From JAKFWF01 sp031367505 (GTDB taxonomy: Bacteria; Pseudomonadota; Alphaproteobacteria; Rhizobiales; Hyphomicrobiaceae), in contig JANLPY010000414.1 in assembly GCA_031367505.1 (NCBI GenBank), positions 1-64,000 on the forward strand: DNA of 64,000 nucleotides, given 5' to 3'. Positions 19,398 to 29,098 of this stretch are shown here, in pieces. Positions within the stretch are counted from its first letter, which is position 1, and the number at the start of each line of letters is the position of its first letter. The position numbers and the translations under genes are program-made. The notes under the pieces were generated by a model. It saw only the letters and a list, made by a program, of their open reading frames with translations, had not been told where the DNA came from and made no database searches.

Positions 19398-19661
19398 ATG
19401 GCGAAGAAACCAACAGGAGAAATGACCGGGAAAGCAGCAGCCTCGGCCGCCGCGCGGGTCCTTGCTGATCCAGCCTCAAGCCGCTCGGAAAAGAAGGCTG
19501 CCGCGTCCGCGTTGACGCAAGCTCATAGCGCCGAGGCGACCGGTACGAAAGCAGCCAGCGCTGCCTCGAAGGTTTTGCGCAACCCGAAGTCCAGCAAGGA
19601 CGCCAAGACCGCCGCTGCGTCGGCTCTGACGCAGAAAGCAAAAGCGAAGAAAAAGAAGTAA
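19398..19661 (+). CDS. Small Ala/Lys-rich protein with two internal repeats
   Basis: 87 aa from the ATG at 19398; an upstream extension to 19209 lacks protein-like features. The sequence contains two copies of a roughly 31-residue unit (GKAAASAAARVLADPASS / GTKAASAASKVLRNPKSS, each followed by AAASALTQ) and ends in a poly-basic KAKAKKKK tail. It resembles histone-H1-like or stress-associated basic proteins found in rhizobia. It could bind DNA; function is unknown. A shared terminator follows. Confidence 0.72.
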   Translation: MAKKPTGEMTGKAAASAAARVLADPASSRSEKKAAASALTQAHSAEATGTKAASAASKVLRNPKSSKDAKTAAASALTQKAKAKKKK

Positions 19662-19680
19662 CGAGCATTTGCGTTCGTGC

Positions 19681-19718
19681 AAAAGGTACTTGACCCTTGC
19701 GGGTCAGGTGCCTTTTTT
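19681..19718. terminator. Bidirectional terminator overlapping the 3' end of the LtnD-like gene
   Basis: AAAAGGTACTTGACCC (19681-19696) pairs with GGGTCAGGTGCCTTTT (19701-19716) across a TTGC loop, with two G-T type mismatches and a T run to 19718. The opposite strand also ends in a T run, so it can serve both converging genes. The TGA of the minus-strand gene (19704-19706) is inside the right arm. Confidence 0.8.
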
Positions 19719-20591
19719 CTTGCCGCCTAGCGCGCGATAGGTCGCGATCACTTGGCTGTCATCGCGACCGCCGAGCCCCATGCCGGATGCGGCGATGAAA
19801 AGCTGATGAGCGGCGGCCGACAGGGGAAGCCCCATCTTCGCTGCGCGCCCAGCGTCCAGAACCAGCCCCAAGTCCTTCACGAATATATCGACAGCACTGG
19901 TCACTTGGCCATCGTCTGCCACCATGCGGGGGCCGCGGTTCTTCAGCATCCAACTCGATGCCGCCGATCCCGACAGGATCTCGAGAGCAAGTGCCGGGTC
20001 GATGCCCTCGCGCTCGGCCAGCGCCATACCTTCGGCGGCAGCAGCGATATGCACGCCGGCCAGCAATTGGTTGACCGTTTTCATCGCGGCACCTTGGCCC
20101 GGCGTCTCACCCAAGTGATACAGGTTCGAGCCCATCGCCACGAGCAAAGGTTTGGCACGCTCGAAAACGGCCTTAGGCGCTGCCGCCATTATGGTCAGTG
20201 TAGCGTTGGTCGCGCCGACGACACCGCCCGACACCGGCGCATCGACGAAGCTCCGTCCAGTGGCCGCGACCCGTTCTGCGATACTCGCGATCCGCGATGG
20301 TGCACACGTTGCCATGACAATCACCGTCGCACCCGGGGCCAATGCCGCGAGAGCGCCGCTACCGAACAATACTGTTTCCGCCTGATCGGCATTGACGACC
20401 ATAACGATCAGCGCATCCGCGTCTTTCGCGGCAGCGGCCGCAGAAGGCGCGCCGTGCCCTCCGGCGGCAACTAGCTTCGCAACTGCATCAGGCCGCATGT
20501 CAAAGCCGGTCACTCGCAACTGCTGCTTGACCAGATTTTCGGCCATCGGCAGACCCATGGCACCCAAACCGACGAATGCGATATTGTTCAT
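19704..20591 (-). CDS. 3-hydroxyisobutyrate dehydrogenase-family enzyme, L-threonate dehydrogenase (LtnD)-like
   Basis: 295 aa. The NAD(P) motif GLGAMG is at residues 8-13, the substrate-binding signature DAPVSGG near 120, and the catalytic Lys in GQGAAMKTVNQLL. The LNKNRG-like SWMLKNRGPRM and VKDLGLVLDAGR segments match LtnD and tartronate-semialdehyde reductase relatives. LtnD works in four-carbon acid sugar degradation with a kinase and aldolase, but neither gene is adjacent, so substrate is uncertain. The gene ends within a terminator. Confidence 0.85.
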   Translation of the reverse strand: MNNIAFVGLGAMGLPMAENLVKQQLRVTGFDMRPDAVAKLVAAGGHGAPSAAAAAKDADALIVMVVNADQAETVLFGSGALAALAPGATVIVMATCAPSRIASIAERVAATGRSFVDAPVSGGVVGATNATLTIMAAAPKAVFERAKPLLVAMGSNLYHLGETPGQGAAMKTVNQLLAGVHIAAAAEGMALAEREGIDPALALEILSGSAASSWMLKNRGPRMVADDGQVTSAVDIFVKDLGLVLDAGRAAKMGLPLSAAAHQLFIAASGMGLGGRDDSQVIATYRALGGKKKGT

Positions 20592-20775
20592 GGCGATTTC
20601 CTTTTCAAAGCAAGACCAGCGTCACGATGATTGGTGAATTGTCTGTCTGCACGATGCCCGAATGGCAAGCACCTTGTTTCGAAATCGAGGCGCGCCCGCG
20701 CAAGGCTGACCGGCATCCCTCAACGGTGCATTCTCGAAGCGCATTTGCTAATGCGAGCTCTCGAACTCCCGGTTC

Positions 20776-21747
20776 ATGGCAATCCAACACATGTTTGCAA
20801 TCATAAATATTGTCGTACCGGTATTCGGAGTACTCGGGCTTGGCTTCGCCGCCGCCCGGGCAAATTACCTGTCGGATGGATCTGGCCGGGCAATCGCTGA
20901 GTTCGCTTTCAAAGTCGCCATGCCGGCCCTGCTCTTCAAGGCAATGCTGGCCATCGGACCGCTGCCCGGATCGCCATGGAAATTGGCGGCCTCCTATGTG
21001 GCAACAATTGTAATTGTTTGGACGATCGCCACAGTGGCGACGCGCTTACTACTCGGCCGGCCGGCGATCGACGCGCCATCGATCGCAATGGGTGCCACGT
21101 TCGGCAACACGGTCATGCTTGGCATCCCGTTGGCCATGACGGCCTTCGGTTCGGAAGCGGCGGCACCAATAGTGCTGCTGGTCTCGATCGATACGCCATT
21201 GCTTTGGATCATTGCGACGCTGCACATCGAGTTCGTTCGCCGCAACAAGGGTGCCAGCACAAATGCTTCACTCAATGCGCTGCGCCAAGTCCTACTCGAT
21301 CTGATCCGCAACCCAATCGTGGTGCCGTTGATACTTGGCACGCTGTGGCGCTTCACCGGTTTGGGTATCACGCCGATGCTCGATCGATTGCTCGACGTTC
21401 TGGCGGGTGCGGCAGTGCCGGCAGCACTATTCTCGTTGGGGCTGTCGTTATCGGCCTATGACATCAAGGGCCAGACCGCTACCCTATCACTAATCGTTAT
21501 ATTGAAGCTGGTCGTATACCCAATCATCGCGCTGGCGCTTGCAACCGCGGTGTTCGATCTGCCGCCGCTGTGGACGTCGATCCTTCTGCTGTTCGCCGCC
21601 ATGCCGGTCGGCGCGAATGCATTCTTGTTCGCCACTCGATATGAACGGGCGGTAAATTCAGTGTCGGCTTCAATCGCCGTATCGACCGCTATTGCCGTGG
21701 TCACCATCGCCATCATCTTGTACGTCTTAAGTCAACACGCACTGTGA
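20776..21747 (+). CDS. AEC family transporter (auxin efflux carrier type), copy 1
   Basis: 323 aa with about ten hydrophobic segments. The start VVPVFGVLGLGFAAAR, the GATFGNTVMLGIPLA middle motif and the AMPVGANAFLFATRY segment are diagnostic. AEC carriers export or import small organic acids or amino acids. The ribosome site is weak; the Met at 20791 is an alternative start. Its stop overlaps the ribosome-binding site of the next paralogue, so both are translated together. Confidence 0.88.
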   Translation: MAIQHMFAIINIVVPVFGVLGLGFAAARANYLSDGSGRAIAEFAFKVAMPALLFKAMLAIGPLPGSPWKLAASYVATIVIVWTIATVATRLLLGRPAIDAPSIAMGATFGNTVMLGIPLAMTAFGSEAAAPIVLLVSIDTPLLWIIATLHIEFVRRNKGASTNASLNALRQVLLDLIRNPIVVPLILGTLWRFTGLGITPMLDRLLDVLAGAAVPAALFSLGLSLSAYDIKGQTATLSLIVILKLVVYPIIALALATAVFDLPPLWTSILLLFAAMPVGANAFLFATRYERAVNSVSASIAVSTAIAVVTIAIILYVLSQHAL

Positions 21748-21760
21748 GGAGTGGTTGGAC

Positions 21761-22699
21761 ATGTCGAGTGTGATTACCGTTGTTATTCCGGTGTTCGCGC
21801 TCATAGCGCTCGGTTTTGCTGCCGGCCGATTTGGCTATTTCGCGAACGATGCAGCGAAGGCGCTAAACGATTTTACTTTTACGATGGCCGTACCAGCATT
21901 CATGTTTCGCACGATGGCGAAATTGGAGATGGAACAGTCAGCAGTTGATCTGTGGTTTGCATTCTTCGGCGCGGTTGCAATCACTTGGCTGATCGCGACG
22001 CTCGCAGTTATTCACGTACTGAAACGCCCCCCTGCCGATGCGCCATCAATCGCCATGAGCGCGTGCTTCGGCAATGTCGTGATGCTGGGCATTCCAATGT
22101 CGATCGCTGCATTCGGCGACCGCGCTGCGGTTCCAGCGGCTATGCTCGTGTCTCTGCATACCCCGGTGCTATTTTTTGTTGGCACATTGCATCAGGCGTT
22201 GTCGGGCGAGGAACGCCAGTCGACGGTTGCAAGCGTTATGACCGAGCTTACCAATGAGCTCGCCCGCAATCCGATCATCATCGCCATTGTCGCCGGGACG
22301 CTTTGGCGCCTGACCGGACTTGGCATTCACCCGGCACTCGACCGCGCGTTGCTCTTGCTGGGGCAGGCCAGTGTCGCAACCGCACTTGTCGGACTGGGCC
22401 TCAGCCTTGTCAATTTCGAGATCAAGGGACAGGCACCGACGCTATCCCTCATCCTAATACTGAAATTAATCGTGATGCCCGCGTTCGCCTGGTTCCTGGC
22501 GACCCAGATTTTTGACATGTCACCGATGGCGGCGGCGGTTCTGATCCTATTTGCGGCAATGCCGACCGGCGCAAATGCTTACTTGTTTGCCACGCGCAAC
22601 GGCCGGGCAGTCAACTCTGCCTCAGGCGCCGTCGCGTTGGGGACGATTCTCGCCGTGTTCTCGGCCGCAATCATTGTGTCAGGGCTCGCAATTCGCTGA
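21761..22699 (+). CDS. AEC family transporter, copy 2
   Basis: 312 aa. The ATG at 21761 is preferred to the TTG at 21755 because GAGGAG (21746-21751) lies nine bases before it; this site overlaps the stop codon of copy 1. The family motifs VIPVFALIALGFAAGR, SACFGNVVMLGIPMS and AMPTGANAYLFATRN are close to those of copy 1 and show a tandem duplication that has diverged. The two may act on different substrates or as a pair. Confidence 0.88.
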   Translation: MSSVITVVIPVFALIALGFAAGRFGYFANDAAKALNDFTFTMAVPAFMFRTMAKLEMEQSAVDLWFAFFGAVAITWLIATLAVIHVLKRPPADAPSIAMSACFGNVVMLGIPMSIAAFGDRAAVPAAMLVSLHTPVLFFVGTLHQALSGEERQSTVASVMTELTNELARNPIIIAIVAGTLWRLTGLGIHPALDRALLLLGQASVATALVGLGLSLVNFEIKGQAPTLSLILILKLIVMPAFAWFLATQIFDMSPMAAAVLILFAAMPTGANAYLFATRNGRAVNSASGAVALGTILAVFSAAIIVSGLAIR

Positions 22700-22723
22700 T
22701 CGCCCTGTCACGCTCATGCTCGT

Positions 22724-23062
22724 TCAGGCCGCAAGTGCGCTCTGAACACGATTGCCTACGTGCGCCACCGCCTGCCGCGCTTCCAAGGGCGACCGGACGC
22801 TCGTCGACATCATGCTACCAAGCTCGCTCAGCAAGCTGTGCAACGCATACTCCGCTGCCTCCAGCTGACGCGAGGCTGCTGATTGATTTGTCAGCACGTC
22901 CGTTGCTCGCGCCAAAGACAACTCGACGATCGAGGTCGCCCGCTGCCAATGCGTTTCCCTTGATAATAAGGTTGGAAACGCAGTTTTGCCGATCAGCTTG
23001 GGACGCTGTCCAAGCCAGCACCCGAGCGGGCTTAACGACAAGATTTGAGAAAGCAATCGCAT
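22724..23062 (-). CDS. Small hypothetical helical protein
   Basis: 112 aa and not a family I recognise. The C-terminal 70 residues (SIVELSLARATDVLTNQ, LEAAEYALHSLLSELGS, ARQAVAHVGNRVQ) look like three amphipathic helices and have the character of a real protein, whereas the same region on the plus strand does not. It converges with the AEC gene, 24 bases away. No signal peptide or membrane helix. Moderate confidence because no family supports it. Confidence 0.45.
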   Translation of the reverse strand: MRLLSQILSLSPLGCWLGQRPKLIGKTAFPTLLSRETHWQRATSIVELSLARATDVLTNQSAASRQLEAAEYALHSLLSELGSMMSTSVRSPLEARQAVAHVGNRVQSALAA

Positions 23063-23292
23063 GGTGACGCCGGGTTTAACTGAGGGCCGGGAACGCTGTT
23101 TGAAACTGTTTAAAGCGACGGTCTCTTCGCAAAAACGTTAATTTATTCAAGATGAGCTTATTCGCACATTTGTTCAAGGATGAAGATGCCACCAATTAAG
23201 CCCAATTGTGACACCGGTCCATTTTTGAATTTGGTTCGCTTAACTCAATGCGAAATTGGTTAATATCTAGTTATATCTACGACTAGAGGATT

Positions 23293-24627
23293 TTATTGAA
23301 CGACCCGGGCGACACCCGTCCTTCGAGACTTATTCGATGAAGTCGCAACTCGCTCGGACCAAGACTTATCGGAAGACTGCGATGCGATTGGCAGAGCAAT
23401 GCGCCGCGATTTGTACGGCTGCTCGTGCGCTAGCTGTGATACTCCTGAAAAACGGTAGTGGCCAGTGACGCGGTCCACGAACAAGGCGTCCTCCAATTGC
23501 GGTCCCCATCCTCTATTGTGGATGATAAGTGGCCTGCCCGAGGGGCCAATCTCGCCGGACACGATCGCAATATGTGCCCGCGAAACACGACTAAACGGCC
23601 GATAATAAGTGACAATGTCGCCCGGCTTATAATCCTCGGGGAAATTGGAAACCGGTATTAATTCTCCGTGACGGCTAAAGAATGCTCGCAAAGTGTCGGT
23701 GCGACGATGGTCGATATTCGGATCACCGCTTCCGACCCGCGCACGCTGGACTAAAACCTGCAGATCAATACCGAGCGAGCGGTAAGCGCGAATGATCACA
23801 TCGGAACACGAGCCATAGAGGGAGGGAATATCTCCCATCGGATAAGCAATGCGTTTGTACGTGGCGTTGTAAATAACGAAGTCGGTCGTTTGGGCCTTCG
23901 CAGCCGCTGCGAGTTTGTTACCGAATTCGGCAGGCAGGATTGGACCCACCATCGCTGCTTGCTTGATCGCGGGCAAACACACCTCGGGCGATGCTCGGCT
24001 GCCGGGGAGTGAAATGGCCGGTGGCTTGTTAGGCAAGCTAAACGGCGCCGGCGGGACAATGAGCGAGGCTACCTGTGGTGCGGCAAGTTCAGGCTTAGAT
24101 GCCATGGCCCCCACATCAGGGGCCGACGACGGTAAAGCAAAAGGCACAGGCGGAACGAGCAATGCCGTTACCTGAGTTACCGGCCCTTCAACGATAGGTG
24201 CAAGCGCGATGCCCGGCGCCTGCTTCGGCAATTCCAGCGGCGACAACTCAATGCGCCCAGGCTGCACGCTTACAACAATGGGAATATGAAGCCCCGCAGG
24301 CGGCAGGGCCGGAATAGCCGGCAATTGCGCAATCGCTGCATTTCCTGGCGCTTTGATAGGGGTTGGAACAGGATACGCGCGTGTTGCCTCGATCCATCGG
24401 CCAACCGGCTTCAACGCATGATTGACGCTCAGGAAAAGCGCGACAATCAAGACTGGAAGCAACAGCAATACGAGAGCGCGCCGGTCATCAGCTGGATAAG
24501 CAACCGCTGCGCCACTCCGTCTCGTCACAACCGCAGATGCTGAAGCTGAAGCTTGAATATTGTATCTGGCGACCGCGGCAGGACGGTTGGACTTGCCCTT
24601 GTGCTTCGCTTTTCCGCGCTTCTTCAC
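23293..24627 (-). CDS. DUF1287 (NlpC-like) protein with membrane anchor and Pro-rich linker
   Basis: 444 aa with a GTG start; no good ATG is near. A basic N-terminus (KKRGKAKHKGKSNR) precedes one transmembrane segment (LVLLLLPVLIVALFLSV, about residues 52-70). Residues 85-225 form a Pro/Ala/Val-rich linker. The DUF1287 domain fills about 240-400: YPMGDIP, GSCSDVIIRAYRSLGIDLQ with the likely nucleophile Cys, RRTDTLRAFF, YKPGDIVTY and HIAIVSG with the likely His. The family is NlpC/P60-like, so a periplasmic peptidase or amidase acting on the wall is plausible. Alone on its strand. Confidence 0.82.
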   Translation of the reverse strand: MKKRGKAKHKGKSNRPAAVARYNIQASASASAVVTRRSGAAVAYPADDRRALVLLLLPVLIVALFLSVNHALKPVGRWIEATRAYPVPTPIKAPGNAAIAQLPAIPALPPAGLHIPIVVSVQPGRIELSPLELPKQAPGIALAPIVEGPVTQVTALLVPPVPFALPSSAPDVGAMASKPELAAPQVASLIVPPAPFSLPNKPPAISLPGSRASPEVCLPAIKQAAMVGPILPAEFGNKLAAAAKAQTTDFVIYNATYKRIAYPMGDIPSLYGSCSDVIIRAYRSLGIDLQVLVQRARVGSGDPNIDHRRTDTLRAFFSRHGELIPVSNFPEDYKPGDIVTYYRPFSRVSRAHIAIVSGEIGPSGRPLIIHNRGWGPQLEDALFVDRVTGHYRFSGVSQLAHEQPYKSRRIALPIASQSSDKSWSERVATSSNKSRRTGVARVVQ

Positions 24628-24855
24628 CCGAACACCCCTTGCGGCGCTCCGCCAAGCATCATCGAACTGCTTCGCATACCAATCAGTTTACGCTTGGAAG
24701 CGGCTGATCCACAAGCGAAATTCGTGCTTGTCGCGCGCGCCCGTCACGATTGGATCAACTAATGCCGATCAAACGGTGGATTTCGTCTGGCGTGTGGCCG
24801 ATTGATCTCAGTGCCGCGTGGCTATCATCACCGGTCTAGATTTCTTGTGCCGATG

Positions 24856-25407
24856 TCACGTACCGCAGGCGCCACCCTCGCCGCGGCCAGCCTTATAGGT
24901 GTTGTGTATAGCCTCGACGATGGCATCGTACTTGCGCTTCTGCGCGGCCGGGTAATTCACCTGCCACCCGTAGATGAAGCGGCCTTGGCAAACGAACGTT
25001 ATGCGTTCGTAGAAGATCATGTCGCCTTTCTGTCCGGACAAGACAAACCAGTTGTCACGCTGTGGTGTGTAGTCGAACTTGGCGTCCGCATACGTTTCAC
25101 GCATGACGAACTCGCGATAGGATTCCAAGGTCTCGGATGTCTCGTTCGGCGTGGCGGTGGCAAGGAGGCGCGCGGCTCCGTCGGTTGACGTCCATAAAGC
25201 GCCGCTCTCGCTATTGGGCGTATCCTTCTTGATAAAAAGTCCGCCAGGATAGCTGAGCTGGAACCCGAACCGCTCATTCCTGTACTTCGACCACCCCTCA
25301 GTTGCGGTGGCGGCCGTCGCAGTGTCGACCTGCATCGTTAGGCAGACTATAAGAAGGAGCGCGGTGCTAGCTGCGACCACCATTCTTTTCGGGTGAAAAT
25401 TGGACAT
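24856..25407 (-). CDS. Hypothetical exported protein
   Basis: 183 aa from the Met at 25407, which has GGAAGG about eight bases upstream. A signal peptide is present (KRMVVAASTALLLIVCLTM, cut near TATA). The mature part begins WSKYRNERFGFQLSYPGGLF, a pattern seen in many secreted or lipoprotein-like proteins of unknown function in which a YP.....F segment opens a beta-rich domain. The two Cys (FVCQGRF and the terminal GGACGT) may pair. Function unknown. Confidence 0.7.
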   Translation of the reverse strand: MSNFHPKRMVVAASTALLLIVCLTMQVDTATAATATEGWSKYRNERFGFQLSYPGGLFIKKDTPNSESGALWTSTDGAARLLATATPNETSETLESYREFVMRETYADAKFDYTPQRDNWFVLSGQKGDMIFYERITFVCQGRFIYGWQVNYPAAQKRKYDAIVEAIHNTYKAGRGEGGACGT

Positions 25408-25525
25408 GAACCGCACCTTCCGAAGCCTTATGATGTTATTCCACAACCGGGCCACCGCTTGTCCGATTGTAGCGTAGTGCAAGTGCTGAACAAATAACGT
25501 TTCCTTGTGTCACTGAGTTTCAGAA

Positions 25526-26203
25526 ATGGCAAAAAAGCCAAGCTCTGCTATCAGACCCGCCCATCGCGTCATCAATGTCGACTCCGACGTTCGCGATGGG
25601 CTTCGCGCGCTGCGTCGCAACTGTAAGTTCATCCGGCAGATGCACGATATAGCAGGCGATCCGCCGTTGCGCCGCCGGGAAGCGGGTTTCGAGGGCTTAG
25701 CCCGCATCGTCATTTCGCAGCAGGTTTCAGTGGCGAGTGCCAACGCGATTTGGAATCGCTTCGCGGCAGTGATCAATCCGATGGATGCGCGGACGATTTT
25801 GGCGAGTTCAGATGTGGAACTGCGAGCCGTTGGTTTGTCGCGCCCTAAAATTCGAACGCTACGCGCCATTTCCGATGCTGTGATGCAGCAAAGTTTGGCG
25901 CTTGATGGATTTGACCTCATGACTGAGGAAGCGGTGCGCGATGCACTCACCAATATTTCTGGGATCGGGCCCTGGACTGCCGATATTTTCTTGATGTTCT
26001 GCCTGGGTCGAGCTGATTCGTTTGCCGCTGGCGACTTGGCGTTGCAGGAAGCCGCGAGGATGGCATTCAACCTGAAAACGCGACCGAATGCTCAGGAATT
26101 GCTCGAGATAGCAGAAAGGTGGCGGCCTTGGCGCGCCGTCGCCGCCAGACTGCTTTGGGCGTATTATAAGGAGGCTAAGCAGCGTGACGGTATTGCCAGC
26201 TAA
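25526..26203 (+). CDS. DNA-3-methyladenine glycosylase II-like (AlkA/HhH-GPD)
   Basis: 225 aa, the short AlkA form without the N-terminal domain. Residues 61-70 read IVISQQVSVA and the helix-hairpin-helix is LTNISGIGPWTADIF at about 141-155. The catalytic aspartate is D170 (AAGDLAL). It removes alkylated purines from DNA in base-excision repair. No ada gene lies next to it; the HNH gene downstream is separated by 121 bases. Confidence 0.9.
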   Translation: MAKKPSSAIRPAHRVINVDSDVRDGLRALRRNCKFIRQMHDIAGDPPLRRREAGFEGLARIVISQQVSVASANAIWNRFAAVINPMDARTILASSDVELRAVGLSRPKIRTLRAISDAVMQQSLALDGFDLMTEEAVRDALTNISGIGPWTADIFLMFCLGRADSFAAGDLALQEAARMAFNLKTRPNAQELLEIAERWRPWRAVAARLLWAYYKEAKQRDGIAS

Positions 26204-26324
26204 TAACACTTCTCCGCATAATAATTCTTCCAGATAATTCAAGGAGCTTCACAGAACTGACATGGCAAGCTAGTATGGCATAGACATCGGATAGGGGGTG
26301 CGAGACCGATCCGACGGGAAACCG

Positions 26325-26900
26325 ATGGGAATCTTGCACGTGAATGCTCACGCCACGATACCAGATCAATGTCCGGCCTTGGTGCTGAACGCCGACTTCC
26401 GGCCACTCAGTTACTATCCGCTTTCGCTGTGGTGCTGGCAGGATACGGTTAAGGCCGTATTCCTCGACCGCGTGAACATTGTCTCCGAATACGATCGGTG
26501 CGTTCGCAGCACATCGTTCGAGATGCGGCTGCCAAGTGTTGTATCACTCAAAACATACGTTAAACCGGCACGCTATCCAGCTTTTACGCGGTTCAACGTA
26601 TTCCTGCGCGACCGTTTCACCTGCCAGTATTGCGGCGCCAAGCATGATTTGACGTTTGATCATCTCGTGCCACGTGCTCGTGGTGGCATGACGAAATGGG
26701 ACAACGTGGTCGCCGCTTGCTCACCATGTAATTTGCGCAAAGGCAGTGACATGCCAAATGTCGCAGGCATGCATCCGATGCAGCATCCGTATCGACCGAC
26801 GGTATTCGAGTTGCACCGCAACGGACGCCTGTTCCCGCCCAACTACTTGCACCACTCGTGGCTCGACTATTTGTATTGGGATACCGAGCTCGATCCATAA
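26325..26900 (+). CDS. HNH endonuclease
   Basis: 191 aa from ATG 26325; the GTG at 26298 is less likely because homologues begin at the HVNAHATIPDQ block. The N-terminal part (ALVLNADFRPLSYYPLSLW) is conserved in the proteobacterial house-keeping HNH group. The nuclease core is CQYCGAKHDLTFDHLVPRARGG, then ACSPCNLRKG, with two Cys pairs for zinc and the FDH catalytic site. The biological substrate of this common group is unknown. It is not next to any restriction or phage genes. Confidence 0.9.
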   Translation: MGILHVNAHATIPDQCPALVLNADFRPLSYYPLSLWCWQDTVKAVFLDRVNIVSEYDRCVRSTSFEMRLPSVVSLKTYVKPARYPAFTRFNVFLRDRFTCQYCGAKHDLTFDHLVPRARGGMTKWDNVVAACSPCNLRKGSDMPNVAGMHPMQHPYRPTVFELHRNGRLFPPNYLHHSWLDYLYWDTELDP

Positions 26901-26943
26901 AAAAAGCCCCTGATGCAGGATCCGTGAGGAATGCAACAGGGGT
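26901..26943 (-). terminator. Hairpin with T run in the minus-strand direction
   Basis: CCCCTG at 26907-26912 pairs with CAGGGG at 26937-26942. On the minus strand the stem is followed by a seven-T run (complement of 26900-26906), so it would end a transcript coming from the gene-poor region to the right. On the plus strand it sits directly after the HNH stop but without a T run. The stem is short and the loop long. Confidence 0.45.
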
Positions 26944-27632
<689 letters not shown>

Positions 27633-27815
27633 TTAAGCTGCCTTCGACTGTGGCTCGGGGTGGGGGGATACTGCGAGCTTTTGCCGACGACGATCGAGAT
27701 CTGCCAAAATCTGAAACGCCACGCCACTCAACTGACGCCAATCGGTATTGTCATCTGAACGAACCGCATTGAGCGGCACGACTTTCCCGACAAAGTTACG
27801 ATAACTAAACGCCAT
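27633..27815 (-). CDS. Possible small protein of 60 aa
   Basis: From the ATG at 27815, with AAAGG ten bases upstream, the frame encodes MAFSYRNFVGKVVPLNAV, then a DWRQLSGVAFQILADLDRRRQ helix-like segment and a Pro/Lys tail. The composition is more protein-like than other frames in this tract, but I know no family. It lies in the gene-poor region, so the call is tentative. Confidence 0.35.
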   Translation of the reverse strand: MAFSYRNFVGKVVPLNAVRSDDNTDWRQLSGVAFQILADLDRRRQKLAVSPHPEPQSKAA

Positions 27816-28538
27816 GGGATTCACCTTTACGGACACGCGGTGCAAAACAACGAACGCAACGCTCTACGCGACATTCACAAACGCGACGGTACGCAACGGC
27901 ACACTTACTAAACGCAACGAAACTCTACCCAACCGAATTCATACAAACTCAATTTCACTTTACTCAATGCAACACAGAACTACGCAACTCGGACTGACGC
28001 AAAGCAACTGGGACTGAATGGTGGGCGAGCCGCTCCAACGTACGCTTGGACTTATTCGCAACAGCGGCTCGCTTGCATTCTTTGAGCGTGCTCGACAGCA
28101 CGTCTCTAGGCGACGCGGACGCAACAAAAGGCGACACAACATTACGCAACTGACGCTTTACTGACGCAACGGGTACGCAACGCTTTACGAAAGTGACACT
28201 GGAAACAACGCATTCCTCAGACACGACCGACGGTGTCATACGCGATACTGAAGAGTTGGATGCTACGACGCTGGCAGTACGCTCAACGCTACTCAACTCT
28301 GACTGCCCGGCACCAACCGGTCGACTTGAGCTACGCATTACTCGCCTCACGCTCGCACCTGACTAACTCAACTCCGCCGTTCGCTCTGTGTTCCGCGAAC
28401 AAGGGAGAATTAATACCCCTCTCGTGGCCGAAAAGTGACTGCGACGAGGAATTCTGGTGGTCGTTTGATAAACGTGCTTGCAGGATTGTCAAAAACTGCA
28501 CGGCAAGAAAGGAAATCGCAGCTAACTATTTGATTTAA
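27816..28538. other. Gene-poor tract with clustered ACGCAAC heptamers
   Basis: About 720 bases without a supported gene. It is less GC-rich in feel than its surroundings and rich in short words such as ACGC, CAAC and ACTCAAC. The minus strand holds a 128-codon open frame (27964-28350), but its Ser/Val-rich sequence reflects the repeated heptamer and has no domain features. Confidence 0.5.
27854..28181 (+). repeat. Cluster of eight ACGCAAC heptamers
   Basis: Exact copies start at 27854, 27891, 27912, 27982, 28119, 28144, 28164 and 28175, all on the plus strand. Close variants ACGCGAC (27866, 27881) and ATGCAAC add to the pattern. Spacing is irregular (11 to 137 bases), so it is neither a tandem repeat nor a CRISPR array. 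It may be a protein-binding region or the product of slippage and decay. Confidence 0.75.
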
Positions 28539-29060
28539 TTAGTTTTTGTTTTGCACAGAAAAAGCAGCTTGCAACGCCCCGATGCATAGCGCTGTGGAGA
28601 GAAACACATTCCATCCGGCGAAGGAAAGCCCCAGAAATCGACCGGCCGCTTCGTCACAACGCACAACTTTAGCGTTCTTGAGGCGTTCTAAAATTGATGT
28701 TTTGGCATCCGCCGCGAAGTCGCCGGCAGCACAGGTGTCAGGTCCTGGCCAAAACTTCCACTCGGCACCCGCGTGATAGACGCCCAGCCCCGCATTGGCG
28801 AGAAAGGCAATGGACACCAGAATGAAAATAATTGCCGCGTTTCGATGCTGATCAGCGCCGATCATGGCCAGCCCCATAAACAGGGCCGGGATGCCGACAT
28901 AGAATGCATATCGTTGCTGCAGGCAGAGGGGGCACGGCACCATGCCACCAAAATATTGAGCTCCCAGCGCGATCAGAATCCCGGCAAGCGCTGCCATCAA
29001 CGTCAGGGCACCCCAGCGATAAGCTGGGTTTTTGTGGGCATCGGTGGGAGGAGAGAGCAT
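28539..29060 (-). CDS. dsbB: Disulfide bond formation protein B
   Basis: 173 aa with four transmembrane helices. The first periplasmic redox pair is CPLC at residues 43-46, directly before LQQRYAFY, and the second pair is in the PGPDTC and VVRCDEA segments. DsbB reoxidises DsbA and passes electrons to quinone in the inner membrane. It lies 38 bases after the start-side neighbour on the same strand ends, so it precedes the YqaA-like gene only in map position; whether they share a transcript is unclear. Confidence 0.92.
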   Translation of the reverse strand: MLSPPTDAHKNPAYRWGALTLMAALAGILIALGAQYFGGMVPCPLCLQQRYAFYVGIPALFMGLAMIGADQHRNAAIIFILVSIAFLANAGLGVYHAGAEWKFWPGPDTCAAGDFAADAKTSILERLKNAKVVRCDEAAGRFLGLSFAGWNVFLSTALCIGALQAAFSVQNKN

Positions 29061-29098
29061 TTACGCGGTACTCGATGACGTGACGGACGACGCTTATT

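Noticed and set aside
27854..28181. CRISPR-like array
   Set aside because: The repeat unit is only seven bases and spacing ranges from 11 to 137 bases; no cas gene is present.
27964..28350. 128-codon minus-strand ORF in the heptamer cluster
   Set aside because: Its Ser/Val/Arg bias follows from the repeated GTTGCGT word; no good ribosome site or domain was seen.
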